Assembly (NCBI GenBank): GCA_945622055.1
Contig: CALZBV010000017.1
Location: 1-19,398, forward strand
Origin: an uncultured Clostridia bacterium
GTDB lineage: Bacteria; Bacillota; Clostridia; Lachnospirales; Lachnospiraceae
Direction: 5' to 3'
DNA: 19,398 nucleotides
Every line of letters begins with the position of its first letter. The first letter of the stretch is position 1. This document shows, in pieces, positions 7,544 to 14,548 of the stretch. The notes beneath the pieces were generated by a model, which was given only the letters and a program-made list of their open reading frames with translations, did not search any database and was not told the DNA's origin. Position numbers and translations under genes: made by a program.

Positions 7544-9265
7544 ATGTCAACAAAGGCTTATTACAAGCATGAGGAAATCGGTGCTGGCAAGGTTGGTTTT
7601 TCCAAGACCCGTTCCATCATCGAAGCTGCTTTCTATGGCAACAACGTAGTTAAGGTTAATACCTTAAAGGAAGCGTATGATCTTGCAAAGAATTCCCCGG
7701 GAACCATCGTAACCGATATGCCGGTTTACAGAGGCGAGGAGTTCGGTCTTGAAAAAGACGCAAAGGTTCTTTTATTCAACGACGGTGCTGTTACCGGTCG
7801 TTATGCTGCTGCACGTCGTATTAAGGGCGAGCCGGGCGTTGATGATGCTAAGCTTGACAAGGTTATTATGGACGCTGTTTATGAGACCCGTTGGAAGACG
7901 ATGTATCATGCTGAATGCTTCGTAGGTCTTGATCCGGAGTTCATGGTTAAGGCTCACCTGCTTATTCCGGAAGGCGAAGAGAATATCCTTTACAACTGGA
8001 TGATTAACTTCCAGTATATGTCCGACGAGTACGTGAAGATGTACAAGAATTCCAAGGCAATCGGTGATGGCAAGGAAGCTGATATCTATATCTTCTCCGA
8101 TCCGCAGTGGATGCCGGGAAATCGTCCGGATGTTGATTACAGCTGCTTAAGCGATCCGCTTACTCTTTGCTATTTCGATACCAACGAGAACTGCGCAGCA
8201 ATTCTTGGTATGAGATACTTCGGTGAGCACAAGAAGGGTACCCTTACCATGGCCTGGGCTATAGCTAACCGCAATGGTTATGCTTCCTGCCACGGTGGTC
8301 AGAAGGAATACTCCTTAGAGGGTGGCAAGAAGTTCGTTGCTTCCGTATACGGTCTGTCCGGCTCCGGTAAGTCCACGCTTACCCATGCTAAGCACTCCGG
8401 AAAGTACGATGCGTTCGGTGGTATCAAGGTTCTTCACGATGACGCTTTCATCATCAATACCGATACCTGTGCTTCCATCGCTCTTGAGCCGACCTATTTC
8501 GATAAGACTGCAGACTACCCGACCGGCTGCCCGGACAACAAGTATCTGCTTTCCGCACAGAACTGCTCCGCTACTCTTGATGAAGAGGGTAAGGTTCAGC
8601 TCGTAACCGAGGATATCCGTAACGGTAATGGCCGTGCAATCAAGTCCAAGCTCTGGTCCCCGAACCGTGTAGATAAGATTGACGCCCCGGTTAATGCTAT
8701 TTTCTGGATCATGAAGGATCCTACCATCCCGCCGGTAGTTAAGTTAAAGGGTGCTGCTCTTGCTTCCGTAATGGGTGCAACGCTTGCAACCAAGACTTCC
8801 TCTGCAGAGCGTGTTGCAGCAGGTACTGACTTAAATGCAATCCGTATCGTACCGTACGCTAACCCGTTCCGTACCTACCCGCTTGTAAATGACTACGAGA
8901 AGTTCAAGAAGCTTGTTGAGGAGAAGAACGTTGCCTGCTACATCGTTAACACCGGTGATTTCATGGGTCAGAAGGTTAAGCCGGCTGATACCCTTGGTAT
9001 CCTCGAGACGATTGTAGAGGGTAAGGCTTCCTTCGAGAAGTGGGGACCGTTTGAAGACATCGAGATCATGAACGACTGGTCCGGCAGAACCTCCGACAAG
9101 TTTGTTCCGGATTTCAACGATGCTTCCTACAAGGCTGAGCTCAAGGCTGCTATGCAGACCCGTGTAAAGGCTGTTGAAGATTTCGCAACGAAGAAGGATG
9201 GCTATGATAAGCTTCCGGATGAGGCTCTTGCAGCATTAAAGAAGCTTGTTGATTCTTTAAACTAA
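7544..9265 (+). CDS. pckA: Phosphoenolpyruvate carboxykinase (ATP)
   Basis: The 573-aa product catalyses oxaloacetate + ATP to PEP + CO2 + ADP, or the reverse direction in fermentative, CO2-fixing organisms, in the cytoplasm. The kinase P-loop GLSGSGKST is at 270-278 and a DD metal-binding motif follows at ~299-300 (VLHDDAF), as in PEPCK kinase-2. The residue block after ~400 (ERVAAGTDLNAIRIVPYANPF) departs from the classical E. coli-type sequence, and the protein is longer than the usual ~530-540 aa, so it is a divergent ATP-PEPCK subgroup. Start is fixed by AGGAGG 8 nt upstream. Codon choice is strongly biased (nearly all Lys AAG, many GGT, CTT, CGT, GCT), unlike neighbouring genes, which signals a highly expressed gene. 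It has its own perfect promoter, and the GH43 gene follows 89 bp later. Confidence 0.93.
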   Translation: MSTKAYYKHEEIGAGKVGFSKTRSIIEAAFYGNNVVKVNTLKEAYDLAKNSPGTIVTDMPVYRGEEFGLEKDAKVLLFNDGAVTGRYAAARRIKGEPGVDDAKLDKVIMDAVYETRWKTMYHAECFVGLDPEFMVKAHLLIPEGEENILYNWMINFQYMSDEYVKMYKNSKAIGDGKEADIYIFSDPQWMPGNRPDVDYSCLSDPLTLCYFDTNENCAAILGMRYFGEHKKGTLTMAWAIANRNGYASCHGGQKEYSLEGGKKFVASVYGLSGSGKSTLTHAKHSGKYDAFGGIKVLHDDAFIINTDTCASIALEPTYFDKTADYPTGCPDNKYLLSAQNCSATLDEEGKVQLVTEDIRNGNGRAIKSKLWSPNRVDKIDAPVNAIFWIMKDPTIPPVVKLKGAALASVMGATLATKTSSAERVAAGTDLNAIRIVPYANPFRTYPLVNDYEKFKKLVEEKNVACYIVNTGDFMGQKVKPADTLGILETIVEGKASFEKWGPFEDIEIMNDWSGRTSDKFVPDFNDASYKAELKAAMQTRVKAVEDFATKKDGYDKLPDEALAALKKLVDSLN

Positions 9266-9284
9266 TCATCTAAATTCCCCTTTC

Positions 9285-9321
9285 AGAACAGCGGTACCGA
9301 AGACTACGATACCGCTGTTCT
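9285..9321 (+). terminator. Hairpin between pckA and GH43 (attenuator or 3'-stabiliser)
   Basis: AGAACAGCGGTA (9285-9296) pairs perfectly with TACCGCTGTTCT (9310-9321), a 12-bp stem with a 13-nt loop. The bases that follow are CATAATGACTT, not a U-run, so it is a poor intrinsic terminator. It may protect the 3' end of pckA mRNA after processing or let a fraction of transcription pass into the GH43 gene. Confidence 0.5.
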
Positions 9322-9354
9322 CATAATGACTTAAAACGAAAAGGAGATAGACCT

Positions 9355-10329
9355 ATGGCAGAACAGAATAAACCATTAGTTTCTCATATTTTTACCGCAG
9401 ACCCGTCTGCTCACGTATTTAATGGCAAGCTTTACATCTATCCGTCTCACGATTTACCGCACGACGGTGAGGACAATGATAACGGCGACGAGTACCAGAT
9501 GGCTGACTACCACATTCTTTCCATGGATTCCTTAGATGCACCGTGCGTAGATAACGGTGAGGTTTTACACGAGAAGGATGTTCCGTGGGTAAGCAGTCAG
9601 ATGTGGGCTCCGGACGCAGCAGAAAAGGACGGAAAGTACTACCTTTTCTTCCCGGCAAGAGATAAGAACGGCATTTTCCGTATCGGTGTTGCTACCTCTG
9701 ATACCCCGGCAGGTAAGTTTACTCCTGAAGAGAACTACATTCAGGGCAGCTTCAGTATTGACCCGGCAGTTCTTCAGGACGATGACGGAAAGTACTACAT
9801 GTACTTCGGTGGTCTTTGGGGCGGTCAGCTCGAGAAGTGGCAGACCGGTGAATACGTAGAAAATCCGGCTCCGCTTGCAGACGATGCAAACGCACTTGGA
9901 CCGCAGGTAGCAGAGCTTACCGACGATCTCCTTGGCTTCAAGTCTGCTCCACAGGAGATTCTGATTTTAGACGAGAACGGAAACCCGTTAAAGGCCGGCG
10001 ATCACGATCGCAGATTCTTCGAAGCGTCCTGGATGCACAAGTATAAGGATACATACTACTTCTCCTACTCTACCGGTGATACCCATTACCTGTGTTACGC
10101 TACCGGAAAGAGCCCGATGGGACCGTTCACCTACCGTGGACGCATCTTAGAGCCGGTACTTGGCTGGACAACCCATCACTCCATCGTTGAGTGGAACGGA
10201 AAGTGGTATCTCTTCTACCATGACTGTGAGCTTTCAAACGGCATCAATCACAGACGTAACGTTAAGTTCACCGAGATTCACTACAACGAAGACGGCACCA
10301 TTCAGCCGGTTCCGTACAAGCTTGGCTAA
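9355..10329 (+). CDS. Glycoside hydrolase family 43 enzyme (beta-xylosidase / alpha-L-arabinofuranosidase type)
   Basis: The 324-aa product has the five-bladed beta-propeller sequence pattern of GH43. Likely catalytic residues are Asp16 (FTADPSAHVFNGKLYIYPSHD, general base), Asp136 (SIDPAVLQDDDGKYYMYFGG, pKa modulator) and Glu223 (FFEASWMHKYKDTYYFSY, general acid); His275 in THHSIVEWNGKWYLFYHD is also family-typical. There is no signal peptide and no carbohydrate-binding module, so it probably acts inside the cell on imported arabino- or xylo-oligosaccharides. The exact substrate cannot be told, since GH43 covers xylosidases, arabinofuranosidases and galactanases. AAGGAG lies 8 nt before the ATG. 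It follows pckA on the same strand and ends at a strong terminator. Its codon bias (AAG, GGT, CTT) resembles pckA, suggesting good expression. Confidence 0.88.
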   Translation: MAEQNKPLVSHIFTADPSAHVFNGKLYIYPSHDLPHDGEDNDNGDEYQMADYHILSMDSLDAPCVDNGEVLHEKDVPWVSSQMWAPDAAEKDGKYYLFFPARDKNGIFRIGVATSDTPAGKFTPEENYIQGSFSIDPAVLQDDDGKYYMYFGGLWGGQLEKWQTGEYVENPAPLADDANALGPQVAELTDDLLGFKSAPQEILILDENGNPLKAGDHDRRFFEASWMHKYKDTYYFSYSTGDTHYLCYATGKSPMGPFTYRGRILEPVLGWTTHHSIVEWNGKWYLFYHDCELSNGINHRRNVKFTEIHYNEDGTIQPVPYKLG

Positions 10330-10369
10330 TTTGGATTGCCAAAGCATACAAGTTAATTTAAAGCTAAAA

Positions 10370-10399
10370 AGGGGCGACTAATCTCGCCCCTCTATTTTT
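10370..10399. terminator. Strong bidirectional terminator
   Basis: AGGGGCGA (10370-10377) pairs with TCGCCCCT (10384-10391) across a 6-nt loop. On the plus strand CTATTTTTG follows, and on the minus strand TTTTTAGC follows, so it can serve both the GH43 gene and the convergent CYTH gene. Confidence 0.9.
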
Positions 10400-10418
10400 G
10401 CTATACTATATCAGATCC

Positions 10419-10946
10419 TCAGCGTTCCTCCAGATATCCGTCCGCCCTCAATTCCTCCGGCGCATTTTCTCCCATGGCAAGATGATTGTTACGGAACCTC
10501 CGGTCAAAGGTCACATCCCGGTCAAACCAGTCCGGCGGCAAGAAAGCATTTGCCTCCTCCTCACTTGGAAATTCCACCTCGGCAAATCGAAGTCCGGAAT
10601 AAACTCCGCCAAACACATCAAGCTCAATCGTGTATGCTCCGTACGGAATCAAATAGCGCGTTTTCGTGATAATCCTGCCCTCTGCCTTGCTAAGAAGTGT
10701 CTCATATGCCTCCCTGGTAAGCCCCAGCTCCACCTCTTCACAGACATTCGCCAGGGCATCTTCCTTTTGTTCCAGCCCAAGCTTAGATTTGTAGCAGAGA
10801 ATATAGCTCTCCTTCCCGTTTTTTTTCGTTCTTCGCACACGTATAATCGGCTTCTTACATAAATACCCCTGTTCCAATTCCTTCTTCGGATAGCTTTCCA
10901 ACTGTTCCGGAAGTCTTTTTATCGTAAATTTGCGCTCAATCTCCAT
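10419..10946 (-). CDS. CYTH-domain protein (triphosphate tunnel metalloenzyme-like)
   Basis: The 175-aa product opens with MEIERKF, the ExExK signature of the CYTH / triphosphate tunnel family, whose members hydrolyse inorganic triphosphate or act on other triphosphates with Mg2+ or Mn2+ inside an eight-stranded tunnel. Alternating charged strand residues follow as expected: IRVRRTKKNGK near 36-45, CEEVELGLTREAYE near 69-82, IITKTRYLIP near 91-100, TIELDVFGG near 105-113 and FAEVEFPSEEEA near 120-131. Length is typical for a stand-alone CYTH protein with no HD or CHAD partner. GGAG is 5 nt before the ATG. It is a single-gene unit, convergent with GH43 and divergent from the radical SAM gene; its leader region contains an extended inverted repeat. 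Substrate is uncertain. Confidence 0.85.
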   Translation of the reverse strand: MEIERKFTIKRLPEQLESYPKKELEQGYLCKKPIIRVRRTKKNGKESYILCYKSKLGLEQKEDALANVCEEVELGLTREAYETLLSKAEGRIITKTRYLIPYGAYTIELDVFGGVYSGLRFAEVEFPSEEEANAFLPPDWFDRDVTFDRRFRNNHLAMGENAPEELRADGYLEER

Positions 10947-10961
10947 TTTATCTCCACATTT

Positions 10962-11016
10962 CGCAATCTGTTTGGATTCAGCATCTCATCTTCTGCATAA
11001 AATGCTGCAGATTGCG
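10962..11016 (-). promoter_or_regulatory. Extended inverted repeat in the CYTH leader
   Basis: CGCAATCTG (10962-10970) pairs with CAGATTGCG (11008-11016), and directly inside, CAGCAT (10979-10984) pairs with ATGCTG (11002-11007). In the minus-strand RNA one arm is 15 contiguous bases, the other is interrupted by 8 nt. An alternative TCTGCA/TGCAGA pairing also exists. It sits about 15 nt upstream of the CYTH start codon, close to its ribosome binding site. The rest of the 251-bp intergenic stretch (10947-11197) holds one copy of a 16-mer also found at 15832-15847 and the promoter of the next gene. Confidence 0.45.
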
Positions 11017-11136
11017 TTATAAAACGTATGGTGTACCCCAAAAACAGGAAACACTTGTCAACTACTGCTTATTTCAAACATCATGTATTCCACAAAATCC
11101 CCATGTAGTCTTTGCAGGACTTTCGGACTCTTTTGC

Positions 11137-11165
11137 TTGCAATTCAGGCAATTTATCCATATAAT
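11137..11165 (+). promoter_or_regulatory. Sigma-A promoter of the nrdG-like / GNAT pair
   Basis: TTGCAA (11137-11142), 17 nt, TATAAT (11160-11165). The -10 is perfect and the -35 matches four of six. The ATG at 11198 is about 25 nt beyond the predicted start, with GGAGG 6 nt before it. Confidence 0.75.
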
Positions 11166-11197
11166 TAAGATAGAATGCACTGTATTGGAGGTTTCTT

Positions 11198-11893
11198 ATG
11201 GAATTTCACGGAATAAATAAATTAACTCTTCTTGATTATCCGGAGCATCTTGCCTGTACGCTTTTTACGGGGCATTGTAATCTGCGCTGCCCGTTTTGCC
11301 ATAACGCATCTTTGGTTCTTTGTCCGGAAAATGAACCTGAAATCGATACAAACGAGATTCTTCGTTTCCTCGAAAAACGGGCAGGTACGTTAGAGGGTGT
11401 CTGTGTTACCGGCGGTGAACCGACGTTACAGCCGGATCTTTTGGCATTTCTTCGTCAGTGCAAGGACCTTGGCTACCTGGTCAAACTCGACACCAACGGA
11501 ACCCGTCCAGAAATCATCAATAAAGCAATCAACGACCGGCTTGTAGATTATATCGCCATGGATATTAAAAACTGTCCGGCACGTTACGCCGAAACCGCAG
11601 GTCTCTCCTCTGTTCGCTTTTCTGCATTTGAAGAAAGTGTCCGGCTGATTCAAAACTCCGGACTTCCGTACGAATTCCGAACTACCGTGGTACGTAATTT
11701 TCATACAAAGGAAGACCTTCTTGCCATCGGAGAATGGCTCAAGGGCTCATCAACCTATGCGCTTCAGGCGTTTGAGAACTCCGGCAGCCTGATTGGTACC
11801 GGACTCTCCGGCTACTCTGCCAAGGAGCTTCGTGCCTTTCAGGATTTGCTGACACCTTACTTTGACCGCGTACTCCTTCGTGGTACCGACTAA
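11198..11893 (+). CDS. Anaerobic ribonucleotide reductase activating protein, NrdG2-type radical SAM
   Basis: The 231-aa product has the radical SAM cluster motif CxxxCxxC (Cys27, Cys31, Cys34 in GHCNLRCPFCHN), the SAM-binding TGGEP at 71-75, and the opening MEFHGINKLTLLDYP typical of the NrdG2 group (established as activases of anaerobic class III ribonucleotide reductase, generating a glycyl radical). A DTNG motif follows near 98-101. It acts in the cytoplasm and needs strict anoxia. The reductase NrdD, usually immediately upstream, is absent from the window; the neighbours are a CYTH gene and a GNAT gene, so the partner must be elsewhere, or the protein activates another glycyl-radical enzyme. 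The GNAT gene starts 17 bp after its stop, implying one transcript. Confidence 0.82.
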   Translation: MEFHGINKLTLLDYPEHLACTLFTGHCNLRCPFCHNASLVLCPENEPEIDTNEILRFLEKRAGTLEGVCVTGGEPTLQPDLLAFLRQCKDLGYLVKLDTNGTRPEIINKAINDRLVDYIAMDIKNCPARYAETAGLSSVRFSAFEESVRLIQNSGLPYEFRTTVVRNFHTKEDLLAIGEWLKGSSTYALQAFENSGSLIGTGLSGYSAKELRAFQDLLTPYFDRVLLRGTD

Positions 11894-11910
11894 TCTTTTG
11901 GGGGATTATC

Positions 11911-12456
11911 ATGCAACTGGAATATGAAAGCAATCGTCTTTTTCTGCGCATTTGCAACGAAGAATATGCTTCCCGGCTACTGACCTTTCAGAACGCCAAC
12001 CGTGATTTTTTCTCACGCTGGGAACCAAAGCGCCATGACAATTTTTATACACTTGCTTTTCAACAGCAGGTTCTTTATGCCGAATTTCAGGCTTCCTTAA
12101 AGGGAAGCTACCTCAGGTACTATCTCTTCCGAAAGGAGGCGCCGGAAAACATCATCGGCACGATCAGCTTTTCCCACATTTCCCTGGGAGAAGACCGCTC
12201 CTGTCACATCGGTTATAAGCTGGATGAAGCCTTCACCGGATGCGGTTATGCGAAAGAAGCCTTAGAGCTTTTACTTTCAGAGCTCCACCAAGACCTTCGG
12301 GTGCACCGTGTAGAAGCCGATATTATGCCGCAAAACCTTCCTTCTATCCACCTCGCGGAACGTCTTGGGTTTATCTATGAAGGAATTGCCCACAGCTCGC
12401 ATCAGATTAACGGACGCTTCGAAGACCATCTGCGCTATGCCCTGATTTTCCCGTAA
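11911..12456 (+). CDS. GNAT N-acetyltransferase, RimJ/RimL type
   Basis: The 181-aa product fits the GNAT acetyltransferase family that moves an acetyl group from acetyl-CoA to an amine. Motifs visible are a R/S-rich substrate segment at the N-terminus (ESNRLFLRICNEEYA), the beta-4 strand HIGYKLDEAF, the pyrophosphate loop GCGYAKEAL at 110-118, and N-x-x-S-x-x-L-A-E-R-LGF-x-x-EG (142-158), typical of the RimJ/RimL group. These acetylate ribosomal proteins or, in some members, small molecules or antibiotics; the substrate here is unknown. The start follows GGGGG 6 nt upstream, and the gene is 17 bp after nrdG. No clear terminator was seen in the 63 bp before the convergent ABC-F gene. Confidence 0.85.
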   Translation: MQLEYESNRLFLRICNEEYASRLLTFQNANRDFFSRWEPKRHDNFYTLAFQQQVLYAEFQASLKGSYLRYYLFRKEAPENIIGTISFSHISLGEDRSCHIGYKLDEAFTGCGYAKEALELLLSELHQDLRVHRVEADIMPQNLPSIHLAERLGFIYEGIAHSSHQINGRFEDHLRYALIFP

Positions 12457-12519
12457 CATGTCATTACCGACGCTGCACACGTCTTGTAATACCCGGAAAA
12501 GCCGAATATCCGTGCTTTC

Positions 12520-14334
12520 TCAGCCCTGTTTTGCAATCTGCTCCGCAAGATCATTTAAATATACCCAGCGGTCCATTTTTTCTTCCAGCAGTGCCTCCGC
12601 CTTTTCCTTTTGCGCGGAAAGCTCCTGAAGCTTTCCGTAATTGGTGGCAGCCTGCGTCATCTCCTTTTCCAGACAGGCAATTGTCTCCTCCAGCTTTGCG
12701 ATATCATCGTCAATCGTTTCGTATTCCTTTTGCTCCCTGTAAGAAAACTTCAGCTTCTGCTCCTTCTTTTTCCAGGTGTCCCGACTGGTGCTTTCCTGCT
12801 TTTCCGCTGTTACCGAAACAATCTCCGAGGAATAAACCTGTCTTCCTTCCCGTTCACACACAGCAGCATAGTCAGAATAATTTCCTTCGTACCGGCGAAT
12901 CACTCCATTGCCTTCAAACGAGAAAATACGGTTTGCAACACGGTCCAGAAAATAACGGTCATGCGATACTGCAATCACAATTCCGGCATAGGTCTGAAGA
13001 TATTCCTCCAAAATCGTCAGCGTGCTGATGTCCAGATCATTCGTCGGCTCATCCAGAATCAAAACGTTTGGCGCAGCCATCAGTACATGAAGCAGGGCAA
13101 GACGGCGGCGCTCTCCTCCGGACAGCTTTTCAATGAGCGTATATTGCATCGCATCGTCAAACAAAAACTTCTCACACATTCCGGAGGCAGTTACCTTCCC
13201 CTCCGGCGTATCAATATATTCCGCCACCGCACGCACCGAATCAATGACCCGCTCCTTCATCGGCAACGGTTCGTTTTCCTGCATGAAATAGCCCACCCGA
13301 ATCGTTGTTCCATGCTCAATTATCCCGGCATCCGGCGCAAGCTTTCCCGTAATCATTTTTAAAAACGTGCTTTTTCCGCAGCCATTCGCTCCGATAATCC
13401 CAATCCGGTCCGTAGAAAGAAAAATATAGCTGAAATCCTCCACAAGCTTTTTGGTTCCAAAGGACTTACATAGTCCGGAAACCTCAATGGTCTTTTTTCC
13501 GAGTCTTTGGGACAGGGCGCTGATTTCCACCGAACCATCCATCACTATTTTGTCACGATTCTTTAATGCCTCAAAACGCTCAATGTGTGCCTTTTGCTTG
13601 GTAGAACGCGCACGTGCACCGCGCATCATCCATGCAAGCTCCTCACGGTACAGACTCTTCGCCTTACGCTCCGTCGCCTGCTGCATCGCCTCCCGCTCTG
13701 CCTTTAAAAGCAGAAAGCCCGTGTAATTTTCCTTGTAGGAATACAGCTTTCCTTTATCCAGTTCTACGATGCGGTTTGTTACCTTATCGAGAAAATAGCG
13801 GTCATGCGTAATCATAACCAGTGCCTTACCGTTCTTCCTCAGGTACTCCTCCAACCAGTTTGTCATCGCCGCATCCAGGTGGTTCGTCGGCTCGTCCAGC
13901 AAAAGAACGTCCGCAGGCATCAGAAGTGTACGTACCAGTGCAGCGCGCTTCCGCTGTCCACCGGAAAGGACCGAAGGTGACTGATGAAGCTCTTCGATTC
14001 CAAGCTTTCGAAGCATTGCAGCGGCTTCGCCGGCAATATCCCGGTATTCCTCCGGGTGAATCAGTCCAAAGGTGACATTTTCCAGAAGCGTCTTTTCTTC
14101 AGAAAACACAGGAGTTTGCGGCAAATACGCAATACGGACGTCCTTTCCTTTGATTATCGTTCCCGAATCCGGCTCCTCAAGTCCGGCAATCAGCTTCAGA
14201 AATGTGGACTTTCCGGTTCCGTTGATACCAATCATTCCAATCCGGTCGCCCTCATTGATGCCAAGTGACACGTCCTGAAAAAGCACCCGTTCCGTAAAGC
14301 TTTTTGAAACATTTTCTATATTAATCAGGTTCAT
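12520..14334 (-). CDS. ABC-F ATPase, Uup-like
   Basis: The 604-aa product has two ABC domains and no membrane segment, the ABC-F arrangement. Domain 1: Walker A GINGTGKST (36-44), signature LSGGQ (123-127), Walker B LLLDEPTNHLD (144-154). Domain 2: Walker A GANGCGKST (315-323), signature LSGGE (404-408), Walker B LILDEPTNDLD (425-435). The basic helical linker at ~195-260 is the P-site interaction motif region that enters the ribosome. The C-terminal ~530-604 is a coiled coil beginning KFSYREQKEYETIDDDIAKLE, the ABC_tran_CTD seen in Uup, so it is Uup-like and not EttA-like. Such proteins act on the ribosome (or, for Uup, also in DNA precise excision phenotypes); some ABC-F members give antibiotic resistance, but nothing here marks it as one. 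A weak -10 (TACAAT on the minus strand, 14358-14363) is just upstream; no good -35 was seen. Confidence 0.88.
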   Translation of the reverse strand: MNLINIENVSKSFTERVLFQDVSLGINEGDRIGMIGINGTGKSTFLKLIAGLEEPDSGTIIKGKDVRIAYLPQTPVFSEEKTLLENVTFGLIHPEEYRDIAGEAAAMLRKLGIEELHQSPSVLSGGQRKRAALVRTLLMPADVLLLDEPTNHLDAAMTNWLEEYLRKNGKALVMITHDRYFLDKVTNRIVELDKGKLYSYKENYTGFLLLKAEREAMQQATERKAKSLYREELAWMMRGARARSTKQKAHIERFEALKNRDKIVMDGSVEISALSQRLGKKTIEVSGLCKSFGTKKLVEDFSYIFLSTDRIGIIGANGCGKSTFLKMITGKLAPDAGIIEHGTTIRVGYFMQENEPLPMKERVIDSVRAVAEYIDTPEGKVTASGMCEKFLFDDAMQYTLIEKLSGGERRRLALLHVLMAAPNVLILDEPTNDLDISTLTILEEYLQTYAGIVIAVSHDRYFLDRVANRIFSFEGNGVIRRYEGNYSDYAAVCEREGRQVYSSEIVSVTAEKQESTSRDTWKKKEQKLKFSYREQKEYETIDDDIAKLEETIACLEKEMTQAATNYGKLQELSAQKEKAEALLEEKMDRWVYLNDLAEQIAKQG

Positions 14335-14368
14335 CCTGTCCTACCCTTCCTGTCACTATTGTATTTAT

Positions 14369-14403
14369 CTAGGGAAGCACTGATTAATTCAGTGCTTCCC
14401 TAG
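14369..14403. repeat. Perfect 15-bp palindrome between ABC-F and M18 genes
   Basis: CTAGGGAAGCACTGA (14369-14383) and its exact complement (14389-14403) flank a 5-nt loop. No U-run follows on either strand, so it is not a standard terminator. It heads a 120-bp cluster of three hairpins filling most of the intergenic stretch 14335-14548. Confidence 0.8.
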
Positions 14404-14419
14404 AAGCCTCCGGCGGATC

Positions 14420-14459
14420 GCACGAATTTGCAGTAGAAATTGTAGCTTCGCTACGCAAA
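14420..14459. repeat. Nested hairpin in the intergenic cluster
   Basis: The outer arms CACGAATTTGC and GCAAATTCG(g)CGTG pair, enclosing an inner GTAGC-TTC-GCTAC stem-loop. Together with the palindromes at 14369-14403 and 14468-14491 it makes nearly the whole intergenic region foldable. No ORF or RNA gene class was recognised. Confidence 0.5.
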
Positions 14460-14467
14460 TTCGGCGT

Positions 14468-14491
14468 GGAAACGCTTTCATCAGCGTTTCC
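14468..14491. repeat. 9-bp palindrome GGAAACGCT/AGCGTTTCC
   Basis: GGAAACGCT (14468-14476) pairs with AGCGTTTCC (14483-14491) over a 6-nt loop. It resembles the palindromes at 14369-14403 and 15833-15882 in its core. Confidence 0.65.
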
Positions 14492-14548
14492 CCAGTACTG
14501 CTTTTCACAAGTTTTGGAGTAAATTACCGGAGCTGTTTTCTCCGACAA

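Noticed and set aside
11056..11061. TTGACA on the minus strand as a CYTH promoter
   Set aside because: A perfect -35 hexamer but no -10-like sequence at 16-19 nt (the bases there are GGGTAC / GGTACA).
12457..12519. Terminator between the convergent GNAT and ABC-F genes
   Set aside because: Only 4-5 bp pairings were seen and no U-run; not enough to call.
12610..13362. Plus-strand ORF of 250 aa opposite the ABC-F gene
   Set aside because: Fully antisense to conserved ABC-F motifs, with no domain features.
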